Assembly (NCBI GenBank): GCA_002803225.1
Contig: NXFV01000530.1
Coordinates: 1-16,562, forward strand
From: Gamarada debralockiae
Taxonomy: Eukaryota; Ascomycota; Leotiomycetes; Helotiales; Hyphodiscaceae
Direction: 5' to 3'
DNA: 16,562 nt
How positions within the stretch are numbered: the stretch's first letter is position 1; every line of letters starts with the position of its first letter. The position numbers and the translations under genes were made by a program. Under the pieces are notes generated by a model. It had not been told where the DNA came from. It made no database searches and worked only from the letters and a program-made list of their open reading frames with translations. This document shows positions 1 to 9,600 of this stretch, piece after piece.

Positions 1-9
1 CACTAATGC

Positions 10-43
10 AGGGTCCTTGCTGGCGCAAGCCAACAAGGGCCCT
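10..43. repeat. Inverted repeat (15-bp arms, 4-nt loop)
   Basis: The arms at 10-24 and 29-43 pair over 15 bp with two mismatches around a GCAA loop. It could be a foldback or MITE terminus, or a stem in a transcript. No function can be assigned. Confidence 0.6.
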
Positions 44-63
44 AAATGTGGCAGTTCTAGTTA

Positions 64-88
64 ATTTCCCCCGCCCGGCGGGGGAAAT
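64..88. repeat. Perfect GC-rich hairpin (11-bp arms, 3-nt loop)
   Basis: ATTTCCCCCGC (64-74) and GCGGGGGAAAT (78-88) are exact reverse complements around CCG. A 10-bp palindrome with a CACGTG core, ATCACGTGAT, lies just after it near 94-103. There is no adjacent gene to call it a promoter or terminator element. Confidence 0.65.
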
Positions 89-557
89 CCAGTATCACGT
101 GATTCACGCGCCGTGACAGCTGACTCCGATTTCCGAGCCTTCCGGGCTCCGGTACCCCTCTAGGGTCCTGTATGTTACATTTATACAAGATATAGCCTTA
201 TATATCCCTTTATTATCCTCTTAGTCCCTGACTTTGAAGCCGATACAGGCTATATCTATAAAGAGAGATTCGAAGTCATGGCCTAACACGCAGGTCTTAA
301 GTGTCACGGGGCGAATGCAAAGTGTACAGTGCAAAAGCTCGTTTGTATTACAAGAAGAATTAGCTAAAGAAGGAAAGAGAAGAAGTATCTGCTTCTTAGA
401 AATTAAGGGGGTGCTGCGGCCGCTAGTAGTAGTAGCAGCGGCAGTGGCACGAGCCATGCGCCTGTTCACGTGACAGCGCAGGCGCTTTAGCGCCAAGCAT
501 AACATCGGGTGCAACCCGTCACAATAATCTATAATAGAGTAGTTATACCCAAAAAAT

Positions 558-592
558 CGACTGTATCGCTGAAAAACGACTATATTGCTGAA
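558..592. repeat. Imperfect tandem repeat, 16-bp unit, 19-bp period
   Basis: CGACTGTATCGCTGAA (558-573) is followed by CGACTATATTGCTGAA (577-592). The two differences are a G/A and a C/T transition. The minus strand reads TA-CAGTCGATTTTTTGGG across the first copy, which resembles a Tc1/mariner-type terminus, but no partner end was found. Confidence 0.5.
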
Positions 593-593
593 G

Positions 594-627
594 CCCACTA
601 ATTCGTGCGCAGCCGAAAATTAGTGGG
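594..627. repeat. Perfect hairpin, 10-bp arms
   Basis: CCCACTAATT (594-603) and AATTAGTGGG (618-627) are exact reverse complements around a 14-nt loop containing TGCGCA. It lies beside the pogo-like end and may be part of that element or the boundary of a second, nested one. Confidence 0.6.
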
Positions 628-767
628 TCGTTAAGGTCCACGATTAAGTATATGCTTCTAGCGAGGTATGCTTATTGGCTCACCTAAAAAAAAAAAGGGG
701 ACCCAAAACTCGATGCTTATTGGTCAGGTATGCTTATATAAAGGATGCTTATAGCGAGGTTCTACTG
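594..767 (-). mobile_element. One end of a TA-flanked pogo/Tc1-like element
   Basis: Read on the minus strand, the element starts with CAGTAGAACCTCGC immediately after a TA (768-769). CAG-type ends with a TA target duplication are typical of pogo/Fot1 elements. Internally there are several subterminal copies of an ATGCTTATTGG / AGCGAGGT-type motif between about 651 and 760, and an A11 tract near 687-698. The CAG|TAG at its terminus supplies the stop codon that ends the adjacent decayed gene. The opposite terminus and any transposase are not visible, so the left boundary is a guess and the element may be truncated or nested. The family assignment rests only on termini and target site. Confidence 0.45.
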
Positions 768-3207
768 TACCACAGTTCTATCTTCTAATTCGGTCCAGGC
801 AGTACCGGTCGTTGGACGCCTTAATTCGACATGGCGAGTTATAGACTTTGGCAGCGCCTCCTTACTAGAACAGACGTCCACTGCTACAGGAGGATTTGGT
901 AAGCGCAGATGTTCGGAGATCGATGGTAGTTTGAACTCAAGCTTGTACGTCACATCATCCCCGATCTTGATACGTTTGAGGAAGCCTTGGACGGGCCACT
1001 CCTGATACTCAGCAGCTGGTACTGTCTCCGATGCCACAGACGGACTTCGAGAAAGTCGCGACGCATACTGGTAGCTATTATCGACGAGGGTCGACGGATA
1101 TTCGTGATCAACCTGAGGTTGCGCGTCGTCAAGCTCAGGTGTGGCGGTCGACAACGCCACAACGGGGACAGGCTGTCCGACGTGGAGCTCTGGGGGTGCC
1201 CTCGGGAGGTGGTTGGAGTCACGGCAGGCGCTAAGCGTGGCTTTCGTCTCTTTGCAGGTCGTAGGTCCTCGTCGCTCGTATCGTAGGCGCTGTGATTGTG
1301 ATCGGTGTTTACAGAATGGTGGGTGTCGCTGCTAATCTCTGCACGTATGTCTTGGTGCCCTCGCTTTAGCGTCGCAGGCTTGCTCCCCCAGTGCCGGGTC
1401 GGCTAGGGCAGAGGAGCGAGAAGTTCGTGACGCTTGGCGGCACTCGTCGCTGATCGGAGCTGTTGAATGTCTGAGAAGGACCTCACGCTGTGCTTCGCTC
1501 AAGGGATGAGAAGACGCTGTTCGAGATATGTTCCGTCAGCAAGCTGTTCAAGATTTCCAAAGGGTGGTATTTATAAAGCAATTATTTTACCTTTCAGCTT
1601 AGCGACGCAGCTGGGGCTGAGTGAGATTCTCAATTGATCTTCAGCGATCCAGGTGGGGCTATCGGGACCGAACATCTCGATCCGGTACTCGAAAACGTTT
1701 CTGCCTTTGCATATGCTAGAGCGCATGCTGCAAACTCGGATGTCCCCCTGTAGAACCAAGTCTTGAGAGTATGGTTCGCAAGGCATTGATATCTGTACAT
1801 CGTCTTCATTGAACCAGTGACCCGATCTGCTTGAATATTTCCCCCATACAACTCCGTACTGGGCTGTTTTTGTCTGGCGTCCAGCTCGTACCCCACGCAG
1901 TCGAAATCGGGGCTCGGCCATCTCGGGTATCTTGGGTTGCGCGGCTGGCAGAGCCCCCGCGGCTTCCTCGTCTTCAGGATCGTCCACATCGTCGACCTCG
2001 ACCAAGTCCTGCTGACCACCCGCAGCTGGTTGCCCGAGCTCTTGCTTCTGTGCTGCAAGCTCTTCCTGCTGCGGCGTCGCTACGGCCGCCCCTGTGACGG
2101 ACCTGAACATGCATGCCTTAAGGCCTAAGTTCGGCTACGTCACGTGTAGCGCTGCACGATGTATTTAAGCTCGCATTCTCTCGACTCCTTCGTTCTCTAG
2201 TTTAGTATTCTTTCAATCTATACGCCGTTGTATCTCTGCAGCTGTAGCTCAGTCCTCGCCGTCACAGCCCCTTCCACCACCAACTGAGTCTCTCGCAGCT
2301 CTTGTAGTATGCCACCAGTGGTTTCGCTGCGTTCCCGACTCTCAATCTCGTGCTGTGGTGCCTCGGCTGCAAGAGGGCTTGAAGAGGTAGGTGTGCCGAC
2401 CGATGATGACTCCACTGGTTGCTCCCCCAGAGCTAGCCCCAGCTCTTTCTCTAATTCGGCCATGTTCTCATCTGTCTATCCGTCATCGCCGCTGTAGGAA
2501 GGGTTGGGGATGGAGCAGAGCGCAGACTCCACTAACGTGCTTTGGGTGAGACTGCCGATGCTTTACTGGTTGGTCTGATCTTGCTGTGGCGTGGAGGATT
2601 CGGGTAGGGTCTGGGGTTGGGCTTGTGTAGGAGCAGAAGGCATGCTGTGCTGCTCGTGCTCGTGAGATCCAAGTCCCGGGGCTGGCTCCTCAATAAAGCG
2701 GCCTCCTCAACGTCATACCATGGACCAGATCCATCAATGGTCTCCGTAGGCGCTAAGGAGAGTTCTGAGGTGTCATGTAGACTCGCGTCTAGTTCAATAA
2801 GCCCAGTATGGATATCACCAGAAATGGCTTTGACCTCATTCCCAGCACCTGCTTCGACTGGTTCGTACTCGTCGAGAATCGCTGGTGAACCTGCATATAA
2901 TTAGCGAGACGCTTCTGGCCACAAAGGACAGCCGGTGCAACTACCTCGACTCCCATCCTGACGTTCACCCGACCCTGGTGGTATTTGGTCGACTTGAGGT
3001 CCGGTCCTGTGATGAGCTTAACCGATCAGAATGATTCACTTTCGGTGTAGCTTTTCCACGTACCTTCAGCTCTCGCTGTTGTATTTCGACCTGCCCCATC
3101 TTGGCATCCTTCACGGGGAAAAGTGGCCGCGGCTGTGTGCGTTTTCTGGCTACAGCTGGCGTTGAGTGAGCGATTTGAACGGCTTGATTTGGTAGGCCAG
3201 AGAGCAT
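768..3207 (-). pseudogene. Decayed gene of unknown family with possible chromo-like and SANT-like segments
   Basis: I do not recognise a named family. On the minus strand, consecutive protein-like segments run from a Met at 3207 (MLSGLPNQAVQ) to 768. They cross a likely intron around 3003-3057 (GTACGT...TCACAG), a C-to-T type stop near 2902, a frameshift near 2690-2705, TAA at 2563-2565, TAG at 2476-2478, and a solo LTR at 2093-2266. A possible intron after 1585 and further frameshifts near 1340 and 1150 follow. Segments include an acidic Glu/Gln-rich middle and a segment near 1600-1700 resembling a chromo-type fold (FEYRIEMFGPDSPTWIAEDQ). Then come a basic PAKRRKPR (possible nuclear signal) and a final WTELEDRT near 775-800 that resembles the start of a Myb/SANT repeat, where the pogo-like element cuts it off. 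The domain readings are tentative. The multiple independent lesions make pseudogene status firm. Confidence 0.6.
2093..2266 (+). mobile_element. Solo LTR of an LTR retrotransposon
   Basis: The 174-bp element begins TGTGACGG and ends CCGTCACA, an 8-bp terminal inverted repeat with the canonical TG...CA ends. It is flanked by a perfect 5-bp direct repeat, GCCCC (2088-2092 and 2267-2271), as made by LTR-element integration. Internally, TATTTAAG near 2162 is followed by a pyrimidine-rich stretch, as in an LTR promoter/R region; its direction is opposite to the gene it interrupts. There is no internal retrotransposon coding sequence, so this is what remains after LTR-LTR recombination. Removing the LTR and one GCCCC copy rejoins the host frame in phase (VVEGA then AVATPQQ), an independent check on both boundaries. 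Confidence 0.85.
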
Positions 3208-3691
3208 TTCTGTTGCAGAATGACGGCTTTGATAGGGAAAATGCGAATTGAACAAATTGCGTGCTCTCGAGAGCAGCCATCGCGGAACGAGGTGGGCAAG
3301 ATGCAAAACAGTTTAGGGCGTGTGTATAATGTTCAGCGAGGGGAATTAAGAGGCTTAAGTGGTAATCCGTGAGCGCCTGCCTGTCAGGATTAGACCGGTC
3401 TCGTCCACACATCAGTTTGCCGCTCGCAATTGCCGTAGGCTGTCCCGAAATCAACCTGATCCTGCGTATGAAACCTCAGCCCCTCCAGGCTCCCGCTAGG
3501 ACTCCTTCATTATACAGTGCCCAGCCTTCCTCGGCTTCACCGAAGACCGGGAAATAGTCCTGTGATCAGTCCTATCCTGCTCGGAATCCAATCCGCCACC
3601 ACCTATATCGTGGAGCTTGCGGCCATCTCCGCAGAGCTGAGTTCAAATGACCTGCCCTTTTCAGAAGTAAGACTGCATGGCGGAGATTGTA
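3208..3691. other. Unassigned stretch between two relics
   Basis: No gene can be supported. The minus strand has open frames here, one starting at 3306 that runs in phase into the decayed gene. They could be its upstream region or a 5' extension. No promoter motif is distinctive. Confidence 0.4.
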
Positions 3692-4061
3692 TCATGCAGA
3701 TTCTGGTGACGTGTGCGGTTCCTCGAGCAGGCCTCCAGCGCCAGATTCATCCTTTCAAATATGCAACGGCTAGGATAGAGCTCCTCCCGAGGTCATACGA
3801 CCTGCCTGCTTGTGATCGTCCACGTCAGCCTGCCTGTGTGTACCCTATTCTCCCACCACCGGCGTTTCGTATTCGGTGGGTAGGATACTTAGCAGGAGCT
3901 TCGATGGTGCCATTATCATACAGATTGTCATCTGCCACAGCTACGGTAGGCAGAAATCGGCCCTTCTCGTTACAGATCAGACTAGACCAAGGCATGCAGT
4001 ACATGTCGTCGTCTTCACCGGCCCAAGGGAGCTCACCGAGATCCTTCCCTAACGCGTAATG
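3692..4061 (-). pseudogene. Decayed coding relic, unknown function
   Basis: On the minus strand a frame open from 4061 to the stop at 3825-3827 reads like genuine protein (for example GEDDDMYCMPWSSLICNEKG, then GGGRIGYTQ). After a frame change near 3830 it continues (ADVDDHKQAGRMTSGGALS), meets stops, and continues again (ESGAGGLLEEPHTSPE) to a TGA at 3692-3694. The acidic, varied composition and the way protein-like text jumps frame suggest an old coding sequence with indels. It may be an upstream part of the decayed gene at 768-3207, since the strand is the same. I do not recognise the family, and an overlapping 180-codon plus-strand frame looks less protein-like. Confidence 0.35.
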
Positions 4062-5097
4062 CTACGGCGCAGCCAGGCAGAAGCTGGCTACGCCGTTGTG
4101 AGGTATTTCTGCCATTGGCCAGGGAATATCGCATGAAGTGAATACTAAGGGCAAGCCTCTACTGTCGCGGTCACTGACGGAGGCATTGCCGCGAGGATTG
4201 TGATGGTGAGACGGCGAGGGGCAGCGAGCTGGGCGGAGCTTATGCTCGTATCTCGGCTAATACGATACTATCCAGAGGAACGATCGCCGTCGCGACAGTC
4301 AAGAGAATCGAGTTCAGAGTAACAGATCGAGGATTCTAGCTTCAAACCGCCGTGCCGTCAAGGCTTTCAGCTGCAGCGGAGCCTGCGAAGGGGCGTTCCG
4401 AGTAGGATTCGGTAGAGAGGGGTCGATAGCGCAGGACGAGATCGAACGGCCGTGCGAGGCCGTGCGAAGAGGTGTTGGGAGAAGGATTCAAAAAGAAGAG
4501 AGTCGAGCAGCGGGGAACGCGAACTCTTATAGACGTTGAAAGCGGCGGCGGGTCCGTGCACGTGCCTTACCCGAAGTAGAGGGTCGCTAAACCCAGGGGG
4601 GCAGACCGTAGTACTGAGATTATAATACCACAGATTACGCATCGGCCCTTCTAAAACGTTATTCAACCTTACCTTAGTCTAGCCTACTAGAATACTTTCT
4701 GATATGTCACTATGCAGATTTCTGCTTTATAGGCCTGATCGACTTCTCATTTGAGGTCCAAATATTCGACTCAAGCCTCGCCTGCAAATTCGATGTGCAA
4801 ATATGCGTCAAAATATGCCTAAGCGTCAGCTTCGTGAGGCTGAGTGCAAACGATATATCTACGAGCCCAACAAGGCAAACTCTTTTATTCATCAATTCCT
4901 TGATATATCTATCTTATGTCCTTATTAGAGCTACCAAAGTTGTCTTCAATATCACCATAAATTGTGGTTCTAGAGTAGATCACTTCATCATCGCAGCCGA
5001 GCTTGCTAACACAATACAGAAGGAAGCCCTCAAATCCCTACTCAACGACAATTAGCCTACTGAAAAAACACACAATTCATCCCAAATTGCTCACAAT
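4062..5097. other. Gene-poor stretch with putative upstream region of the NLR fragment
   Basis: No gene is supported. It contains an exact 10-bp tandem duplication (GGCCGTGCGA at 4448-4457 and 4458-4467). From about 4700 it becomes AT-rich. The last 60 bp before 5098 (A/C-rich, ending CTCACAATATGTC) look like a fungal 5' leader with a reasonable start context, consistent with the retained promoter side of the truncated gene that begins at 5098. Confidence 0.4.
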
Positions 5098-5301
5098 ATG
5101 TCTGAGCCTTTCAGCACCGGAGCTGGGATCGTCGGCGTCATCAGTCTGGCAATCCAGATCACGCGGGTGGTGGTCCAGTTTGGGATGGACTGGAAAGACG
5201 TACTAGATAATGTTAAAACATTTATGGTTGAGGTTGGAACTCCGAAAACAGTATTGTCAGAGACAAATACAAAGTATCCTAAAGTCTTGTTCATGAACTG
5301 A
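5098..5301 (+). pseudogene. Truncated N-terminal exon of a fungal NLR/STAND-type protein
   Basis: The frame opens with MSEPFSTGAGIVGVISLAIQ and continues with ITRVVVQFGMDWKDVLDNVK, then TFMVEVGTPKTVLSETNT. A short leader, a hydrophobic helix and then a K/E-rich helix ending near KTVLSETN is the layout I associate with N-terminal effector/sensor domains of fungal NACHT, ankyrin or TPR proteins (vegetative-incompatibility-like families). This is recognition from memory. Homologous sequence stops near 5271. The remaining ten codons to the TGA are simply the antisense of the end of the neighbouring carrier pseudogene. The result is a 67-codon stub lacking any NTPase or repeat domain. It could still be transcribed as a short protein, but I treat it as a broken gene. 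Confidence 0.55.
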
Positions 5302-6340
5302 TGTGCCAACTCAACATCTAAAAATGTCGCGCCATTAGCCAGCACAGCTCTCGTAAGCGCAGCCCCAAGTCCAGGGAAGAAGGCCTCGAAACCACCATTT
5401 CAATACAGTCCACTGATAATACCACTGACCGTTGGCTTGCCTTCTATAGTCTGCAGCCGCAATTTAACAGTATCGACAGGGAAAACAGGAATCCGTATAG
5501 CCACACCAGCGCCTGCACCAGCACAAGTGACAGCCGTAAGACTCAGGGTTCCGCTCGCCTTCCCAGTCTCAAGATCAACGGGCGTCAGGCTCCTCTTGAT
5601 ATACTCATATGTAGCGAAATATGCTGCAGAATCTGGGCCATCTCGTGCCAGTGTCGCCAAAGATCCACGAAACACAGATCGGATTCCTCCCTCGTATAAT
5701 TGACGCACCACGTCTACGCCCCCACTGTATTTGGGCTTCTCGCCGGGAGCTAATTGTTTCTAGCCTTGGATTTGGAGGAGGACTTTTACACGCTCGAAGG
5801 GGGCGGTGGTGAGCGTCATCGGGATGGCGGAGAAGAATCCTGCCGCGGAGGCTTGTGCGATGGAGAGTTGGTCATTTGTGGACTGTTGAGAAGCGGCGGA
5901 CGAGACCTTTGCCTACATCGTAGCCCCAGAATGATACCGCAACTATACAAACGCTCCCAATTAGCCATTCCATCTTTCTTTGCCTGTTAGATCGGGGAAT
6001 TTGAGGCAAGAATCTTACATATAGGAGTAACGCCTACCAACGGCGCAGATACATCAGCATACAAGCCTCTCCCTAATCCATCTTTCACAACACTCGTCCG
6101 CACGACATCAATCGCGCTCTTGTAAACACCTCGTTCTGCGGTCTGCTGCCATACCTTCACCAAATCAAACGGATGGCCGACCAGCACCGCGCAGACACCG
6201 CCAAATCCTCCAGCAGCCAATCTTCTAAACCCTTGCAGGGATTTTGCCTTGACCTTCAATTTTACTTTCGACTCCGGGACGTGGGGCAGCTTCTCGGCGA
6301 TGGTGTCCGAAAATCGTTTTGGTCCTTTGTTGAAGTCCTT
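5275..6340 (-). pseudogene. CRC1: Mitochondrial carnitine/acylcarnitine carrier pseudogene
   Basis: The three-fold mitochondrial carrier layout is clear. It would exchange acylcarnitine for carnitine across the inner membrane. The signatures are HPFDLVKV (first repeat), APFERVKV (second) and FPVDTVKL (third), with FGGVCAVLVGHPF, SAPLVGVTP, SFWGYDVGK and AAYFATYEYIKRSL as in fungal CRC1/AcuH proteins. A 76-bp phase-1 intron (5943-6018; GTAAG, GGCTAAT branch, TATAG) joins VGVTPI to FAVSFWGYD. Lesions are an upstream frame closed by TGA at 6341-6343 with no ATG afterwards, a one-base frameshift near 5876 giving TGA at 5872-5874, TAG at 5760-5762 where CAG is expected, and TGA at 5400-5402. Further likely damage includes KVWQQT where KVRLQT is usual and RIPVFPVD for WIPVFPVD. 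The last homologous residues (AHQFMNKTLG) are near 5285. A functional copy presumably exists elsewhere. Confidence 0.85.
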
Positions 6341-6424
6341 TCAAACACCTCGAGGTCTTGTTGAGATTTGGATGTTTGGGGTAATCAGCGGTTTGTAGGA
6401 ACCGAACCTGACAAAAGGAAATCT

Positions 6425-6458
6425 ACTCGTTTCTTTGCACAAGACTAAAGAAACAAGT
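6425..6458. repeat. Inverted repeat, 12-bp arms
   Basis: ACTCGTTTCTTT (6425-6436) and AAAGAAACAAGT (6447-6458) pair with one G-T mismatch around a 10-nt loop, upstream of the carrier pseudogene and downstream of the ABC gene. It could be a minor 3'-end structure or chance; nothing else is seen in 6341-6687 apart from AT-rich sequence suited to the ABC transcript's 3' end. Confidence 0.4.
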
Positions 6459-6687
6459 AAACGAGGTCGCAGATCCACCAAAGACTAGGCAGCTCGCCGT
6501 AGCTGTGCAAACTCCGCAGTGAACTTGCCCATCGGTCCCCTACCTTCACATAAACAACTTTGGACAGCGTCCCGCGTTAAAATTATATCCATTTTCTATT
6601 CATAACTATATTTTCGAAATCCCATCCAAAAACGCCCATCAGTGACATGCTCTCCAAAATCAAAATGTATATATGCAGTCGTCATCA

Positions 6688-9600
6688 TCACATCTCCTTC
6701 TCATATCCCCCAAAATCCTCCTTTCGAATCCCACTCCTATCACACATACCCCTAAAGATGCCTCCCCTCTCATACAAAGCGTACGGAGTATCCAACTCCG
6801 CAATCTTCCCCTGGTCCATAACACAAATCCGATCATAATTAATGATCGTCTTCAGTCTATGCGCAATACAAAGTAACGTCTTGCCCTTAAACCCCGTCGC
6901 AATAGTGCGCTGGATTTTTTCATCAGTCTCCATATCCACACTACTCGTCGCCTCATCGCAGACAATGATCTGGGAACCTCGAACCAAGGCGCGGGCTAAG
7001 GCCATAAGTTGGCGTTGGCCCAAAGAGAAGTTCAGGCCTTCGTCTTCGACTACGCCGTCGAGATGGATGCGCCCGGGGGACTTGTCGTCGAGACTGGCTT
7101 CGGAGGACACGAGATCGGATTGCCGCAGCGCGGACCAGAGCTCCAGATCGGTGTGTTCGTTGAAGGGGTCGAGATTGCTTCTTATCGTGCCCTTGAAGAG
7201 CGTTGGATCCTGCGGGATGATAGCTAAACGAGAACGAAGGTCGTGGAGGCCGATTGTGCTGATGTCTAGGCCATCGATCTTGATTGATCCTCCAGATAGT
7301 TCGACGAGACGGAAGAGTGTGAGCATGATACTTGATTTTCCGGCGCCGGTTCGGCCTACGACTCCGATTCTCTCGCCGCCTTTGACGTGCATGTTTAGAC
7401 CGGAGAGAACGAGGGGAAGGTTTGGTCTGTAGCGCATCTGTACGTCGTCGAAGATTATTTCTCCAGATTCGGGCCAGGATTTTCGCACTTCGATGGTGTG
7501 GAGTGGGGCTTCTTCTTCTAGAGAGTGCCCGTAGTAGTGCAGACGTTCGGTGGCGTTCATGCCATTTTCGACTTCGGCCAATTGGCGGACGGTAAATTGG
7601 ATCATTTGGACAATTGAGAGGATGTAACTCAGGACCAGGCCTCCGATCGAGGGATTGACGTTGAACCGCGAGGTGACCACCAATATACCAGTGGTGAATA
7701 CTAGCAGGTTACCAATGATATCCAATCTGGTCGAAAGCCAACGCTGATTAGCGAAGGTGAGGAAGTAGGCGGCATCCATTTCGTCGATCGAATCTCGAAT
7801 TTGTCTGATGAATCGATTTGTCAGGCCATATGCGCGAATGGAAGATGTTCCGGAGAGTCCCTCGCTGAATTTGGCGAAGACATTAGAACGTAGAACGGAT
7901 TCGAATCGCTTCATCTCGCGGGCCGATGATCTGTAATATCCAGCGGAGAACACGAAGAGAAGGAATAACGGTCCTAAGGCGATGGCGAAGTAATGGAAGT
8001 AGGCGATAATTAGTCCAAAGACGGACAAGATCATAGCCAATGTCAAAAAGTACATCCTCATCGCATCAGTCAAGTTGTTGTCCATGACATCGACGTCGCG
8101 AGAGAAGCGGTTGGTGATTCGGCCAAGAGGCGTCGTATCGAAGAAGGACATCGGTGCACGAAGCGCTCGGGTGATGGCAGCATTGAGCATGTTCTTGCTC
8201 GCCGTTGTGCCCATAATCGTGAGGGATAGGGCAAAGAAGAACAGGAACAATGCTTGACTGGCACCCAAGGCACCGTACACACCAATGTAAACACCTTTGG
8301 AATACCCGAATTTGTCGCTTGTCCACCAACTGAGCCAAAGACTGGTTGCAATATTGGCACCTTGAGACGCCAAAAGCAGGCCAATGACGACTGGAAAGTT
8401 GAGCAGACTGCCAGACGCGCGGACATAATCGACATATACAGACCACGGTACACTCTTGACAGCTCGTTCTTCGGCTTGCATGAGTCCAGGAGCCTTGCGC
8501 TTCTTCGTCTTCTTTTCGCCATCGACCTCGTCCTCATTGAGTTGCTCAGCTTCCTCTTGTTTCTCTTCCACAGCAGTGGTTTCCATCAATAGTTGGAACC
8601 CAGCATGATCCTTCATGAGATTATGAAACGTATCGATGGCCTGGATTTTGCCCTCTTCCAGCCAGATGATTCTATCGCAGCGATTAAGAACCCACAGCTG
8701 ATGCGTAGCAAGGATGCGAGATTTGTTCTTCAACAATCCCATAATGGCATTGTCGAAAATGTGGCGACCGACATGAGCGTCGACAGCCGATAATGGATCG
8801 TCCATCAGGACCAAGTCCGCGTCGAAATAAATAGCTCGAGCGATGTTGAGCCGCTGTTTTTGACCTCCTGATACAGTGATTCCACGCTCGCCAATCTCGG
8901 TCTGGTCACCATTTGGTAGCATGTCAAAATCAGCCTGCAGAGCGCAAGCGTCGACTACTTCCTTGTACCTGTGAGATCGGTCAGTAAAGTTGCTTTGGAG
9001 GAGGCGTATCCAATCAGAATCTGATTGTTTGAGACGAGTTACGTCGCCGAATCACATTAGAGGTTGGAAGAGTAACGTACCACTTCTTGTCCATGTCCTT
9101 CCCGAAGAGGATGTTCTCCTTGACCGTAGCATTCTGAATCCATGCGTATTGCGGACAAAACGCCCTACTAGCTCCTATCACCGTCTCTCCTCTGGTCTTC
9201 CTCATGTCACCGGCGAGAGCAGCTAAAAGCGAACTCTTTCCACTTCCAACACTACCAATCACAGCCACTAATTCGTTCCGTCCGATCGAGAAGTGCATGT
9301 TGTGAAGTTTGAACGGCTCTCGTTCTTCTGTAAGAGTGCTCGTATTGTCTGGCGTGCTCTCTCCCGACGATTCGCCCACCGCCGTTGTTGATTTGAGCTT
9401 CGAGGAGGCCTTTTCGTCCTTAACTGCTTGCTTTTGAGCTTTCTTCTCCACCTTAGACTCCTCTTTCGTCTGTTTCTTCCCGTTCCCTGGCATCCTCAAC
9501 TTGTCAGGATCTTGAGTTGCTGTTCGTTCCCAAGTGAAGTCTGCATGTTGCATCTCCACAGCGTTCTTGGCATCTTCGTCGAACTTGGCGTCCTCGTCCT

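Larger units (their letters stand above)
1..593. other. Gene-free left flank, probably transposon debris
   Basis: I see no supportable gene here. Reading frames of up to about 125 codons exist, but they have low-complexity composition and no recognisable motif. The stretch holds two strong hairpins (listed separately), a spaced perfect 11-bp inverted repeat (188-198 with 247-257), a short AGT/GCA-type trinucleotide run near 421-440, and small hairpins such as GGCGCT-tt-AGCGCC near 483-497. The density of inverted repeats suggests remnants of DNA transposons or foldback elements. That is inference, since no complete element can be outlined. Confidence 0.5.

Noticed and set aside
221..598. A 125-codon minus-strand frame
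   Set aside because: It spans a trinucleotide run and several hairpins, has no recognisable motif, and sits in transposon-like debris.
3026..3454. A 142-codon minus-strand frame
   Set aside because: It overlaps, in another frame, the segment starting at 3207, which links better to the downstream relic and its likely splice site.
3517..4059. A 180-codon open frame on the plus strand
   Set aside because: Its composition is Pro/Arg/Ser-rich without motifs, and the opposite strand carries more protein-like text that shifts frame. I treat it as the antisense shadow of a relic.
5400..5762. Reading the carrier as functional, with the stops removed by extra introns
   Set aside because: Both stops fall inside conserved, otherwise uninterrupted carrier blocks, and no GT-AG pair removes them without deleting conserved residues.
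6842..7432. A long plus-strand frame opposite the ABC gene
   Set aside because: It is antisense to the conserved NBD2 region; the minus-strand motifs fully explain the sequence.
9014..9080. Readthrough of ABC exon 2 to the stop near 9014
   Set aside because: Clean GTACGT and CTCACAG sites at 9080 and 8969 join conserved NBD1 sequence in phase and give a 1475-aa product of the expected length.
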